Origin: JAFGJQ01 sp964495075
GTDB taxonomy: Bacteria; Planctomycetota; Phycisphaerae; UBA1845
Length of the DNA: 64,000 nucleotides
Direction: 5' to 3'
NCBI GenBank assembly: GCA_964495075.1
Contig: CAZBUJ010000019.1
Location: forward strand, 1 to 64,000
Made by a program: the position numbers and the translations under genes. Position 1 is the stretch's first letter. Each line of letters opens with the position of its first letter. The notes under the pieces are model-generated. The model was not told the origin of the DNA. It saw nothing but the letters and a program-made list of their open reading frames with translations, and made no database searches. This document shows positions 36,424-45,504 of the stretch, one piece after another.

Positions 36424-37464
36424 TCACACGCGACGCCGCTGGACGAGCACGGCCGCGATGATGATCGCGCCGGTCAGCATCAGCCGATTCGCCTCGGGCA
36501 CGGCGTTGATGCTGAGGATCTTCTCCAGGTACCCGATGATGAGCGTGCCCAGCAGCGTCAGACCGATCCCGCCGCGGCCGCCCATCAGGTTCGTTCCGCC
36601 GATCACCACGATCGCGATCGCCTGCAACTCGTAGGTCGCCCCCGCTTCCGGATCGCCCTGCTTTTCCTGGGCGGCCTGGCAGATGCCGGCCACCGCCGCG
36701 AACAGACCCGACAGGGCGTAAACGGCGATCTTGATGGCCGACACTGGCACGCCGGACAGCCGGGCCGCCTCTTCGTTCCCGCCGATGGCGTAGACGTAGC
36801 GCCCCCATCGCAGCCGCGACAGCGCGATCCACGTCACCAGCACACACACGAGCAGGATCAGACTGACCACCGCCACGTTCCCGCCAAACAGCCGGGAGTC
36901 AATGCTGTCGAAGATCGCCGGTACGTCGACATAGTCGTAACCGTAACCGCCCTCCGCGTTCGGCACCGCGCACGACACCTTCTGCCCCCCCGACACCACC
37001 TTGGCCAGGCCGCGGGCGAACACCATCATGGCCAGCGTGACGATGAACGGCTGAATGCGAAACCGCGCGATCAGCCCGCCCGACGCCGCCCCGCACCCCA
37101 GGCCGACAACCATGCACGCCGGGACGGCCAGCCACGGAGACCAGCCCCAACGAATGCTCAAAAGGGAGAACACCACCGCCACCAGCCCCAGCACGCTGCC
37201 CACCGCGAGGTCGATCCCGGCCGTGATGATCACCACCGTCATGCCGCACGCGAGAACTCCGAACACCGACGCCTGCCGCAGGGCGTCGCGATGCGTAGAC
37301 CATTTGTAGAACGCCCCGTGGCCGTGGAAAACCAGCCCCAGCACGAACACGAGCAGCAGGGCCAGCACCGCGGTGGCGGCCGGGTGCTCCCATGCCCGGC
37401 GCAGCCACGATCGAGCCGACGAATCACCGCGCGGCGGCCCGACCGCCGATCCGTCAGTCGTCAT
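36424..37464 (-). CDS. Sugar ABC transporter permease (RbsC-like)
   Basis: A 346-residue integral membrane permease of the ribose/xylose/arabinose branch, with about nine or ten TMs (TAVLALLLVFVLGLVF, GMTVVIITAGIDLAVGSVLG, FIVTLAMMVFARGLAKV). The family signature GIDLAVGSVLGLVAVV and the cytoplasmic loop GGNEEAARLSGVPVSAIK, which contacts the ATPase, are clear. The ATG at 37464 has GGGAGG eight bases upstream; a GTG at 37473 is possible but overlaps that site. It overlaps the end of the ATPase gene by 11 bases. Confidence 0.9.
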   Translation of the reverse strand: MTTDGSAVGPPRGDSSARSWLRRAWEHPAATAVLALLLVFVLGLVFHGHGAFYKWSTHRDALRQASVFGVLACGMTVVIITAGIDLAVGSVLGLVAVVFSLLSIRWGWSPWLAVPACMVVGLGCGAASGGLIARFRIQPFIVTLAMMVFARGLAKVVSGGQKVSCAVPNAEGGYGYDYVDVPAIFDSIDSRLFGGNVAVVSLILLVCVLVTWIALSRLRWGRYVYAIGGNEEAARLSGVPVSAIKIAVYALSGLFAAVAGICQAAQEKQGDPEAGATYELQAIAIVVIGGTNLMGGRGGIGLTLLGTLIIGYLEKILSINAVPEANRLMLTGAIIIAAVLVQRRRV

Positions 37465-39022
37465 TCGCTTCACCTCCCATCGCGGCGCGGAGGATTCTCT
37501 CCTGGGTCGCCTCGGTGCGAGCCAACTCCGCGGTCGTCCGACCGCGGTGCATCACGATGATCCGATCACTCATCCGCAACAGCTCCGGCATCTCGGATGT
37601 GATGAGCACGATGGCCAACCCGGCCTCTCGCCACTGGTCCATGAGTTGATAAATGTCCTCCTTGGCCCCGACGTCGACGCCGCGGGTCGGCTCGTCCAAC
37701 AGCAGCACTTGCGGCTCCGTGTTAAGCCACTTGGCCATCGCGACCTTCTGCTGATTCCCGCCGGACAGAGTCGCGACGGGCTGCTGCAGCGAGGCCGCCC
37801 GGAGTCGTAGCGACTGGGTCGACTCGGCCGCCAACGTCGCTTCCCTCCCGCCCCGCACCCACCCGCCGGGCGAAACGCGATGCACCGCGGCGAGCGTGGC
37901 GTTGGCCATCACGCTCATGCTCGGCACGAGGCCCGTGCGCTGCCGGTCGTTGGTGAGAAGCGCGATTCCGTTGCGAATCGCGTGCCGCGGCGAGCGCGGT
38001 CGATAGACCGTGCCGTTGATCTCGAACTGCCCGGTGACGCCGCGTCCGAGCGCGCCGAACAGCCCCCACAGCAGATCGCTGTTCCCAGACCCCTGCAACC
38101 CCGCCAGCCCCACGATCTCGCCCGCCCGCACGGCAAACGAAACGTTCTGCACCCGCGGTCGATGGCCTCGACCCCCGGCCGGCACCGTGATGCCGCAGAC
38201 CGCCAGCCGCACCGGGCGATCGGCGTGGGGCGTCGACGCGGCAGACGCGCCGGTCTCGACCAGGTCCCGCCCGACCATGTTGTGGATCAGTCGGGCGGCG
38301 GGCATCTCCCTCGCGGTGGCGGTTGCGATGCGTACCCCGTCTCGCAGCACCGTGATCCGGTCGGCGATCCGGTAGACCTCTTCCAGCTTGTGCGTGATGT
38401 AGATGATGCCGCACCCGCGGTTCTTCAGATCAGCCACTGTTTCGAAGAGCCGCTCCACCTCCGGTTCGTTCAGAGCGCTGGTCGGTTCATCCATCACGAT
38501 GACCCGGGCGTTGTAGCCGAGGGCCTTCCCGATCTCGATCAACTGCTGAACGGAGATCGGAAACGCACCGACCGGGCGTTGCACATCGATGTCCAGGCCG
38601 AGCCGATCGAGGACCTGGCGCGTGTGCCGGTTCTGGTCAGCGTAATGCATCCAGCCCCGCGTGCTCCGCTCCCGACCCAGAAAAACGTTGTCCGCTACGG
38701 ACATCGACGGGACCAGGGACAGTTCCTGGTGGATGATCGCCACGCCTGCCGCGGCCGCCTCCCGTGGCGTGCGGAACCGCCGCTCCCGACCGTTCAGGCG
38801 GATCCGCCCGCCGTCCGGGTGGTGTACGCCGCCGAGGATCTTGATCAGGGTGGACTTGCCCGCGCCGTTTTCGCCGGCGAGAACGTGCACTTCGCCCGCC
38901 CGGAGGTCGAAGTCGACGTCGCGGAGCACACGCTGGCGGCCGAAGGACTTAAACACACCGCTCATCACCAGCAGCAGCGATGCCGGGGCCGTTGACTTCG
39001 GGTGCAGGTCTGGACTCACCAA
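37454..39022 (-). CDS. Sugar ABC transporter ATPase with two nucleotide-binding domains (RbsA-like)
   Basis: About 522 residues with two fused ATPase domains. The first has Walker A GENGAGKST, Q-loop IIHQELSLVP, the signature region FPISVQQLIEIGKAL and Walker B VIVMDEPTSAL. The second has the degenerate Walker A GLQGSGNSD typical of RbsA and MglA, signature LSGGNQQK and Walker B VLLLDEPTRGVD. Start: TTG 39022 has GGGAG eight bases upstream and GTG 39019 is adjacent. The longer frame from TTG 39058 would leave almost no leader after the promoter at 39076-39104. It is first in an ATPase-permease-binding protein operon. Confidence 0.85.
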   Translation of the reverse strand: MVSPDLHPKSTAPASLLLVMSGVFKSFGRQRVLRDVDFDLRAGEVHVLAGENGAGKSTLIKILGGVHHPDGGRIRLNGRERRFRTPREAAAAGVAIIHQELSLVPSMSVADNVFLGRERSTRGWMHYADQNRHTRQVLDRLGLDIDVQRPVGAFPISVQQLIEIGKALGYNARVIVMDEPTSALNEPEVERLFETVADLKNRGCGIIYITHKLEEVYRIADRITVLRDGVRIATATAREMPAARLIHNMVGRDLVETGASAASTPHADRPVRLAVCGITVPAGGRGHRPRVQNVSFAVRAGEIVGLAGLQGSGNSDLLWGLFGALGRGVTGQFEINGTVYRPRSPRHAIRNGIALLTNDRQRTGLVPSMSVMANATLAAVHRVSPGGWVRGGREATLAAESTQSLRLRAASLQQPVATLSGGNQQKVAMAKWLNTEPQVLLLDEPTRGVDVGAKEDIYQLMDQWREAGLAIVLITSEMPELLRMSDRIIVMHRGRTTAELARTEATQERILRAAMGGEANDD

Positions 39023-39075
39023 CGTGATCGGCTCCCGTTCTCGTGCCGGACTTACCAACCGGCGGCGATGAAGGT

Positions 39076-39104
39076 AGTATAGCAGTAGTCTCCGACCCGG
39101 TCAG
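39076..39104 (-). promoter_or_regulatory. sigma-70-type promoter candidate for the sugar transporter operon
   Basis: On the minus strand CTGACC (39104-39099) and TATACT (39081-39076) are 17 bases apart. TG two bases before TATACT makes an extended -10. The predicted start is near 39069, about 47 bases before the chosen TTG start. Confidence 0.55.
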
Positions 39105-39165
39105 GCACGACGTGGGCGGGCGGATCGGTGACTCCGCAGACCTCTCTCTCGCAAAGGAGCATCGC

Positions 39166-39627
39166 ATGAGCGCGACAGCCAAACTCAAGGGAATGGGCAT
39201 CCAACTGCCGGCGGTTCCCGCCCCGGTGGCCGCCTACGTGCCGGCCGTCCGCGTGTGCCACCTCATCTTCACCTCGGGCCAGTTGCCCATGGTCGACGGC
39301 AAGCTGAAGTACGCCGGTCAACTGGGCAAGGATCTGACGGTCGAGCAGGGCTATGACGCCGCGCGGATCTGCTGCCTGAACGCGCTGGCCGCCGTGCACA
39401 GCCTCGCAGGCGACCTCGACAACATCGAGCAGGTGGTCAAGCTGACCGGCTGGGTCGCCTCCACCGACGACTTCACCGACCAGCCGAAAGTGATGAATGG
39501 CGCGTCGGAGCTGGTGGCCGAGATCTTCGGCGAGGCCGGCAAGCACGCCCGGGCCGCCGTCGCCGCCAACACCCTCCCCCTCGGCGCGGCCGTCGAGATG
39601 GAGATGATCGTCAAGCTCAAGGAATAG
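39166..39627 (+). CDS. RidA/YjgF family protein
   Basis: A 153-residue protein of the RidA/YjgF/YER057c/UK114 family, subgroup resembling YjgH/RutC-like long forms. Markers: HLIFTSGQLPMVDGK, AGQLGKDLTVEQGYDAAR, VVKLTGWVAS, and ARAAVAANTLPLGAAVEMEM, which contains the conserved Arg that binds the carboxylate of enamine/imine substrates. RidA hydrolyses reactive enamines from PLP enzymes. The ATG at 39166 follows AAAGGAG by seven bases. Divergent from the sugar transporter operon. Confidence 0.9.
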   Translation: MSATAKLKGMGIQLPAVPAPVAAYVPAVRVCHLIFTSGQLPMVDGKLKYAGQLGKDLTVEQGYDAARICCLNALAAVHSLAGDLDNIEQVVKLTGWVASTDDFTDQPKVMNGASELVAEIFGEAGKHARAAVAANTLPLGAAVEMEMIVKLKE

Positions 39628-39874
39628 AGCGGGGAGCGAATTGACGCGGATAGGAGGGGATCGGCCCGCCGTGGCGCTTGCCTGCGTGCAGTCAGCGGGG
39701 TAGTCCGTTCCGCGACTGCGCTGGATCGACGGCCGGCAGACGGCGGGGGACCGGTGTAAGGTTTGACGATTCGGTGCATAGTATAGCGGTTAACCCGGAA
39801 CGGCCGGGCGAGAATGGGGCGCGGCCACGAGGCAAGACGCCCCTCTGCACGTGCGACATCGAGGGTTGGAGCTC

Positions 39875-41047
39875 ATGGGACAGTCCGCGGGCTCTGGTCA
39901 CCAGTCCAGTCAGTCGTCGCAAGCACCACCGCCGCGCGAGCTCTCCTCCGGGGTGGTCCGCCTGGTCGACGACCTGCTCGCCCGTGCGCTGACCTGCGGG
40001 GCGAGCGACCTGCACTTCGAGCCGATCGACGAGTGCCTGCTCGTGCGCATCCGCGTGGACGGCCGGTTGCGCGATGTCGAGCAGGTCCCCAGGCACCTGA
40101 GCGAGAACGTCATCGCCCGGCTCAAGGTGATGGCGGGACTGCTGACCTACCGGATCGACGTCCCGCAGGAGGGCGGGCTTCGCTGGCCGCCGACCGAGGG
40201 ACCCGACGCGGCGGAGCCGACCGATCTGCGCGTCGCGACGTTCCCCACCGTGCGCGGTGAGCGAGCCGTGGTGCGCGTCTTTCGGGCCCACAGCCCCGTG
40301 GAGACGATCGACCAACTGGGACTGACCGACGACCAGGTCGCGTGCCTGCAACAGGCCACCATGATGCCCGGCGGACTCGTCCCCGTGACCGGACCGGCCG
40401 GCAGCGGCAAGACGACCACGCTCTACGCGATGGTCCGTTACATCCTGGCCACCACGCCCGAACGCAGCGTCGTCACCTTGGAAGACCCGGTCGAACAACG
40501 CATCAACCGCGTCGCCCAGATCCAGGTCAACCCCTACGGCGAGTTGAGCTACGAACGATGCCTGCGATCGCTGCTTCGGCAGGACCCGCAAGTCATTCTG
40601 CTCGGCGAGATCCGGGACGCGGCCACCGCGGCGGTGGCCATCGAGGCGTCCCTGACCGGGCACCTGATCCTGACTACGATGCACAGCGGCGACCCCGCCC
40701 AGGCCGTGGTGCGCCTGCTCGAGATGGGCGTTCCCGCCTACCAGGTGGTCAGCTCGGTGGCCGTGGTTTGTTCGCAGCGATTGCTGCGACGCCGGCAGGA
40801 CGGCGGCGCGGGCGGCGACTACGCAGGACGAGTGGCGTGCGCCGAGATCGTGCGAATCGATGAGCCGGCCCGCGCCTTGATTCTGTCCCACGCGTCCGCG
40901 TCGTCCCTGCGGGAAGTCCTCGCGGCCCAGGGCCCGGGCTTGTACGAGCGGGCGTGCGGGCTGGCCGACGCAGGGGTGACCGACATGACGGAGGTGCAGC
41001 GCGTGCTAGGATTCCCCAACGAACCGGGCCGCCACGCCAGAGGATAG
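39875..41047 (+). CDS. Type II secretion / type IV pilus assembly ATPase (GspE/PilB-like), short form
   Basis: A 390-residue GspE/PilB-family ATPase lacking the N1 domain (family members are usually 500 or more). Visible motifs: ASDLHFEPIDE, RIRVDGRLRDVE, Walker A GPAGSGKTTTLYA, Asp box TLEDPVE, Walker B VILLGEIRDA, and His box LTGHLILTTMHSGD. The tetracysteine zinc module that usually follows the His box is missing (CSQRLLRRRQDGGAGG), which recalls PilT, but the GspF genes next to it favour an assembly ATPase. ATG 39875 follows GGAG closely; GTG 39851 is possible. It powers pseudopilin assembly at the inner membrane. Confidence 0.9.
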   Translation: MGQSAGSGHQSSQSSQAPPPRELSSGVVRLVDDLLARALTCGASDLHFEPIDECLLVRIRVDGRLRDVEQVPRHLSENVIARLKVMAGLLTYRIDVPQEGGLRWPPTEGPDAAEPTDLRVATFPTVRGERAVVRVFRAHSPVETIDQLGLTDDQVACLQQATMMPGGLVPVTGPAGSGKTTTLYAMVRYILATTPERSVVTLEDPVEQRINRVAQIQVNPYGELSYERCLRSLLRQDPQVILLGEIRDAATAAVAIEASLTGHLILTTMHSGDPAQAVVRLLEMGVPAYQVVSSVAVVCSQRLLRRRQDGGAGGDYAGRVACAEIVRIDEPARALILSHASASSLREVLAAQGPGLYERACGLADAGVTDMTEVQRVLGFPNEPGRHARG

Positions 41048-41051
41048 CCGT

Positions 41052-42281
41052 ATGCCATTCTACGAGTATGAAGGCCAGTGTCCGGGCGGCACAGCGATCG
41101 AGGGGACGATCGAAGCCGTGGACCTGGACGCGGCGATGGCCGCGCTGGATAAGATGCAGGTGCAGGCGGTGCAGGTCACCCAGAGCCGCCCGCCGACGCC
41201 GAAACGAACCGTCGGGTACGACGACTTCATCTTCTTCAACGAGCAACTCGCCTCGCTCGCCTCGACCGGCTCCGCCCTCGACCGCGGGCTTCGCGAAGTG
41301 GCGACCGACATCCGCTCGCGCCGCTTGCGCCACCGAGTCGAGGCGATTGCCGACGAGGTGGAGAAAGGCACGCCGCTGGACGAAGCCGTGGCCGCCCAAG
41401 AGTCCGGCTTGCCCGTGCTGTACAGCCGAGTGATCCGGGCGGGGATCCGGGCCGGCGATCTTTCCGCAGCATTGCTGAACCTGTCGCAGCACTTGCGATT
41501 CATCGCGGAGTCGCGGCGGATCGCACTGGAATCGTTGTCCTATCCGGTCGTCGTGCTGCTGCTGGCGCTTGGCGTCTGTTCCGGCGTCATCCTCTGGTTG
41601 ATTCCGGAGTTCGAATCGGTCGTCGTGGATTTCGGCTCGGACGGTTACGGGGCGTTCCGGCTGCCGCTCCTCACGGCCGGCACCTTTGCTTTCGCACGCG
41701 TGTATCCGTTCCTTCTGGGCATGGTGTGTGTGATCGGTGTCATCGCCCTGGCGTACTGGCTGTTGTGCGGCAGTACGGCCGCGGGGCGATTGCGGCGCGA
41801 ACGCATGCTGTTGGTGACGCCGATCGTGGGACGTCTGCTTCGCGTGTCGCTCGTCGCCCGCTTCCTGCGGTCCGTGTCGCTGGCCGTGGCAAGCGGGATC
41901 CCGCTGCCGGAGGTGTTGCGGGTGGCCGCGGCGTCCGTCGGCAGCCCCGTCCTCGGACGGGAAGCGGACGCGATGGCGGGGGACCTGGACCGGGGAGAGT
42001 CGGCCGGCGAGGCCGGGAGGAACCACGGTCGGCTGATCCCGGCCTTGTTCGGCTATGTGGTCGACACCGCGGTGGAGCGAAACATGCTACCGCAGGCACT
42101 GACGGAACTGGCTCGTACCTACGAGATGCGTGCGGCGCACTATCAAAGCCTGCTCCGTACGTGGCTGATGCCGCTGGCTCTCCTGGTGGTCGCCGCGGCC
42201 GTCGGTCTGATCATCGTGGCCATGTACCTGCCGCTGGTGGCGGCGATACGGTCCATGACCAGCAGCATTTCAGGGGTTTGA
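41052..42281 (+). CDS. GspF/PilC-like inner-membrane platform protein
   Basis: A 409-residue protein with the usual start MPFYEYEGQCPGGTAIEGTI and two GspF helical domains (FFNEQLASLASTGSALDRGL; FLRSVSLAVASGIPLPEVLR). Its TMs are PVVVLLLALGVCSGVILWLI, FLLGMVCVIGVIALAYWLL and a C-terminal LALLVVAAAVGLIIVAMYLP. GspF couples the ATPase to pseudopilin insertion. It starts five bases after gspE with GAGG eight bases upstream. Confidence 0.9.
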   Translation: MPFYEYEGQCPGGTAIEGTIEAVDLDAAMAALDKMQVQAVQVTQSRPPTPKRTVGYDDFIFFNEQLASLASTGSALDRGLREVATDIRSRRLRHRVEAIADEVEKGTPLDEAVAAQESGLPVLYSRVIRAGIRAGDLSAALLNLSQHLRFIAESRRIALESLSYPVVVLLLALGVCSGVILWLIPEFESVVVDFGSDGYGAFRLPLLTAGTFAFARVYPFLLGMVCVIGVIALAYWLLCGSTAAGRLRRERMLLVTPIVGRLLRVSLVARFLRSVSLAVASGIPLPEVLRVAAASVGSPVLGREADAMAGDLDRGESAGEAGRNHGRLIPALFGYVVDTAVERNMLPQALTELARTYEMRAAHYQSLLRTWLMPLALLVVAAAVGLIIVAMYLPLVAAIRSMTSSISGV

Positions 42282-42345
42282 TGTTCGAGTCGGCGCCGGG
42301 CGGTGGTTGCCGCTGCTGCGGGGGCGAAGCGGAGACAGGGTGGAC

Positions 42346-43557
42346 ATGATTCTGGTGCTCTTGCTGGTGTTGGTGGTGATTGTAGCGCTCGCCGATTGGG
42401 GGCTGACCTGGCTGGTCTGGTGGCGTTCGCGCATCGATTGCCTTCCCATCCGCAGTACCCTGGCCAACCTGGTTCAGCCCCGGCGCATCGTCGGCATCGC
42501 CGGCTTGGCCGTTGCCAATCTGGCGGCCGCGGCGCGACTCAACCTGCCGTTCGCGGAGGTGGTCGACATGGCCGGCCGCGAGGAGGGCGGCGAAGCGAAG
42601 GCCGCCCTGACGCGACTGAGTTACTGGCTGGCCCGCGGGTCAATGCCGTCGGTAGCGCTCCGCCATTCGATCCGCGGCTGCCCCGCGTTCGTGTCGGCCA
42701 CGGTGCAAGTGGGGGAGGACTCCGGACAAATCACCGCCGCCCTGGAACTGGCCAATGCCCGGATCCGGCAACGCAGGAATCAATCGGCCTCCTTGCTGAC
42801 GACGGGATGGATTTATCCGTGCGTTCTCTTTCTCTTCTGGGTAGCCATCGTGGCGGGCACACTCCTCGTTGTCGTTCCCAAGTTCAAGGAAATATTCTGT
42901 GATTTCGGCACCCCGCTGCCGGCGTCGACCGTCGCCCTGATCGACCTCGGCGCCGGTGCGAGCGGGCTGGCGGGGCCGCTGTTGTGTGTAGTGGCCGCGG
43001 TCATCCCGCTCGGTCTGCTCGTCGCGGGGCTGTCATTGCGTCCGCGGCGTCCCGGTTCGCCGCGCGTGCTGTCGTCGATCGGGGATTCGTTTCGCTGGAT
43101 TCTGCCGTTCTTTCGCTCCTTTGATCGCGGCACCGGCCACGCCGCCGTGCTCGACGCCATCCGCATGGGACTCCAGGGCGGACTCCCTTTGGAGCGAGCC
43201 GTGCGACTCGCGTGCGATGTCGACGTGAACTGCCAGGTGCGAAACCAATACCGGGATTTCGGCCGCAACCTAATCGCGGGCATAGATCCGGGCGACGCGG
43301 CCACCGGGGCGGGGCTGGGGTGCGTGGTGGCGGCTGCGTTCAACAGCGTCATGCGCGGTACATCCCCGAACGTCGCACTCCAGTACGCCGCCGATTACCA
43401 CCGCGCGATGGCGAATCGGCGATGGCATGTTCTGGCCCGCCTGCTGACGCCGCTGGTGACGCTCGCCGCCGGCTGTTTGATCGCCCTTACGGCCTTGGCG
43501 TTGTTTCAGCCGCTCATCGCGCTGATCGATTCGTTGGTGAGGTCGATGGGAGGATGA
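42346..43557 (+). CDS. Second, divergent GspF-like protein
   Basis: A 403-residue membrane protein with an extra N-terminal TM (ILVLLLVLVVIVALADWGL). Two GspF-like helical bundles follow (NLAAAARLNLPFAEVVDMAG; DAIRMGLQGGLPLERAVRL) with TMs such as YPCVLFLFWVAIVAGTLLVV and ARLLTPLVTLAAGCLIALTA. VQVGEDSGQITAALELANAR corresponds to the conserved GE(x)SG element of the family. Such tandem F proteins are unusual, since most systems have a single F subunit. It ends in ATGA overlap with the next gene's first ATG. ATG 42346 is chosen; TTG 42307 is an alternative. Confidence 0.75.
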   Translation: MILVLLLVLVVIVALADWGLTWLVWWRSRIDCLPIRSTLANLVQPRRIVGIAGLAVANLAAAARLNLPFAEVVDMAGREEGGEAKAALTRLSYWLARGSMPSVALRHSIRGCPAFVSATVQVGEDSGQITAALELANARIRQRRNQSASLLTTGWIYPCVLFLFWVAIVAGTLLVVVPKFKEIFCDFGTPLPASTVALIDLGAGASGLAGPLLCVVAAVIPLGLLVAGLSLRPRRPGSPRVLSSIGDSFRWILPFFRSFDRGTGHAAVLDAIRMGLQGGLPLERAVRLACDVDVNCQVRNQYRDFGRNLIAGIDPGDAATGAGLGCVVAAAFNSVMRGTSPNVALQYAADYHRAMANRRWHVLARLLTPLVTLAAGCLIALTALALFQPLIALIDSLVRSMGG

Positions 43558-43559
43558 TC

Positions 43560-43958
43560 ATGGCCTTGAAGTCAGAACGGGGACGTGGGGCCTTTCTGAT
43601 CGAGGCGATGGCCGCGGTGGCCCTCGTCGGCATCGCCGTGGCCGTGGTGTCGCAGATCCTGGTGGATTACCGGCGGTCGCACGACGCGTTCATGGCCCGA
43701 TGGGCCGCCCAGTTGGCCGCCGAGGCCCGGATGGAAGCCTACCGGGCCGGCCAACCGGTGGTCGATGGGCCCGTCACGGTGGAAGACCACGCCGCGGGGC
43801 AGCCCTCGCCCGGTGACGTCCGCCTGGAAGTGGAAAGCGAGCCCGGCACCGGCGACTGGGCCGGGCTGCAACGCGTCACCGTGAAGGCCACCGCGATGTG
43901 CCAGCACGGACGAACCGCCACGTATCGCCTGACCGGGTACGTCCGAGTCGGGGGTTAG
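43560..43958 (+). CDS. Minor pseudopilin (GspI/GspH-like)
   Basis: A 132-residue protein with a prepilin leader (MALKSERGRG) followed by AFLIEAMAAVALVGIAVAVV; Glu is at +5 after the Gly cleavage site. The short periplasmic part (DVRLEVESEPGTGDWAGLQR) and size fit a GspI-type minor pseudopilin. ATG 43560 is six bases after GGGAGG; an in-frame ATG at 43554 overlaps that site and the preceding stop. Third position after E and F genes supports the call. Confidence 0.8.
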   Translation: MALKSERGRGAFLIEAMAAVALVGIAVAVVSQILVDYRRSHDAFMARWAAQLAAEARMEAYRAGQPVVDGPVTVEDHAAGQPSPGDVRLEVESEPGTGDWAGLQRVTVKATAMCQHGRTATYRLTGYVRVGG

Positions 43959-43970
43959 CGAGCCGACGTG

Positions 43971-44492
43971 ATGCGAATCGCAAGAAACAAGACGTCCCGG
44001 TCCCGGCGAGACGCGTTTTCGCTCGTGTACCTGCTCGCTGTCATCCCATTGATGGCCGTGACCTTGCTCCTCGTGATGCGCGGGATCGGGGCCGTGATTC
44101 ACGCCGAGCGAGTGATCGTTCAGCGTGACCACGAGTACAGCATCTCGCAGGTATGGCTGGCCTGGCTCCGGCGCGACGCCGCCCGGAGTCGCGAATGGCA
44201 CTTGCGATGCGATACAGCGACCGGCGTGTCGACGCTGACTTTCCAGACGTCACGGGGGACGGTGACCTACCTTGTCAACGACGCGGAGCTGGTCCGCGTG
44301 AGTGAGGGCGGTGACCGGGCGTCCTGGTCGTCGGGCGATCTGTCCATCCGATTGGCCGTGCGACCGGCGACCGCCGGAGCACTGCTTGACGTGTTCATCG
44401 AATACCGGCTGAAGCCGATCGAGGGCGAGCGGGCGCTGCGGCAATGCCGAACATCCGTGGCCCTCGGGAAAGGGTACGACTTGGCGGAATGA
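43971..44492 (+). CDS. Minor pseudopilin (GspJ-like)
   Basis: A 173-residue protein with a basic leader (RNKTSRSRRDA) and hydrophobic helix (FSLVYLLAVIPLMAVTLLLV), then a beta-rich periplasmic part (GVSTLTFQTSRGTVTYLVND). The cleavage site residue is Ala before FSLVY rather than Gly-FTLIE, so the prepilin signal is degenerate. Position and layout suggest GspJ. ATG 43971 is preceded by an in-frame GTG at 43968. Its end overlaps the next gene by four bases. Confidence 0.65.
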   Translation: MRIARNKTSRSRRDAFSLVYLLAVIPLMAVTLLLVMRGIGAVIHAERVIVQRDHEYSISQVWLAWLRRDAARSREWHLRCDTATGVSTLTFQTSRGTVTYLVNDAELVRVSEGGDRASWSSGDLSIRLAVRPATAGALLDVFIEYRLKPIEGERALRQCRTSVALGKGYDLAE

Positions 44493-45037
44493 GCACGCAG
44501 TCGGCAAACTCAACGCGCGGTAGACGCGGCTTCGCCCTGATCGTGGCCCTTGCGTTCGTCGTCGTGGTCGCGGGGCTCGTCGCCATCGTCGGGCACACGA
44601 TGACCCGCTTCGCGCGAAACGATCGCCGCGAATCGGACTCGATGGTGGCGCGTCAACTGATCGACAGCGGCGCCGCCTGGGCCCGCCTCCACGCCGCCGC
44701 ATGGCCAACGGAGAACGATCAGCCGCGGTCGATCGAGTTGGACGTCTCCAAACTGCTGCCCCGACCGCTGGACGGATCGTTGATACTGACGCCGCGCAAC
44801 GACTTGAGCGGCGTGGTGACCGAAGTGGAAGTGCGAGCCACTCTCCAGCGCGCCAACCGCTGGACGATCAAGCAGGCGGTTCGTGTCCACAGCGGGCACG
44901 GGCATCGTTTGCCCGCCCAATGTCGCGCGGCGTGTCTCTTTCGCCGTTCGCCGCTCGCTATTCGCCGGTCTTCCTCCCCAACGCAAACGCCTCATCGTTC
45001 ACCTTATGAAGCTTCGGCGGCAGCGCGGCGTGAATAG
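44489..45037 (+). CDS. GspK-like pseudopilin, short and overlapping the convergent iorB
   Basis: A 182-residue protein with leader TRGRRG and helix FALIVALAFVVVVAGLVAIV, as in GspK and PilX-type proteins, then WARLHAAAWPTENDQPRSIE and LSGVVTEVEVRATLQ. GspK proteins are usually about 300 residues, so this is short. The last 45 residues (from about GHRLPAQCR) are Arg/Pro/Ser-rich. They run 80 bases into the antisense of iorB, suggesting that the natural end was lost by a frameshift or deletion. The ATG overlaps the previous stop. Confidence 0.6.
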   Translation: MSTQSANSTRGRRGFALIVALAFVVVVAGLVAIVGHTMTRFARNDRRESDSMVARQLIDSGAAWARLHAAAWPTENDQPRSIELDVSKLLPRPLDGSLILTPRNDLSGVVTEVEVRATLQRANRWTIKQAVRVHSGHGHRLPAQCRAACLFRRSPLAIRRSSSPTQTPHRSPYEASAAARRE

Positions 45038-45437
45038 CGTCCAGCCATCGCGCCTCGGGGATGTCCATCTTCGCGCTCAAACAGCCCAGCAGCGCCACGT
45101 TGAGGCTCTTCGGGTTGGGCAGGGCATCACCATCGATGTCGCCCGGCGTGATCATCACGCCGCCGTCCCGCAATCGCTGCTTGTTGCCTTCGACCTCCTC
45201 GTCGGCCAGCACGATCAGGTAGTCCGTCTCCCCGACCGTCACCATCGGGCTGAGCACTTGCTCGCCGAACCGGACGTCACTGGTCACCGAGCCGCCCCGC
45301 TGAGACATGCCGTGGATCTCGCTCTTCTTCACGTCGTACCCCTCGGCAAAAACCACCTGGGCGAGGATGTCCGACGCCTTGAGCACGCCCTGCCCGCCCA
45401 GCCCCGCGAATACCACGTTGGTTACCTTCTTTGTCAT
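44958..45437 (-). CDS. iorB: Indolepyruvate:ferredoxin oxidoreductase, beta subunit
   Basis: A 159-residue gamma-type subunit of the 2-oxoacid:ferredoxin oxidoreductase family. It has VVFAGLGGQGVLKASDILAQ, then KSEIHGMSQRGGSVTSDVRF, typical of IorB, and VNDEAFALGRKTGE at the end. With IorA it oxidatively decarboxylates aryl pyruvates from aromatic amino acids to aryl-acetyl-CoA, reducing ferredoxin. It lies 67 bases downstream of iorA. GAGG precedes ATG 45437 by about ten bases. Confidence 0.9.
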   Translation of the reverse strand: MTKKVTNVVFAGLGGQGVLKASDILAQVVFAEGYDVKKSEIHGMSQRGGSVTSDVRFGEQVLSPMVTVGETDYLIVLADEEVEGNKQRLRDGGVMITPGDIDGDALPNPKSLNVALLGCLSAKMDIPEARWLDAIHAALPPKLHKVNDEAFALGRKTGE

Positions 45438-45504
45438 GATGCCGAATACCTCGTTTCGACGGGCGTCCGCGGTCGCCGCGAACTCCCGCGTTGGACTGGG
45501 CGTT

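Noticed and set aside
35267..36634. 455-codon plus-strand open frame
   Set aside because: Antisense to the sugar-binding lipoprotein gene, which has a clear lipobox and ribosome binding site.
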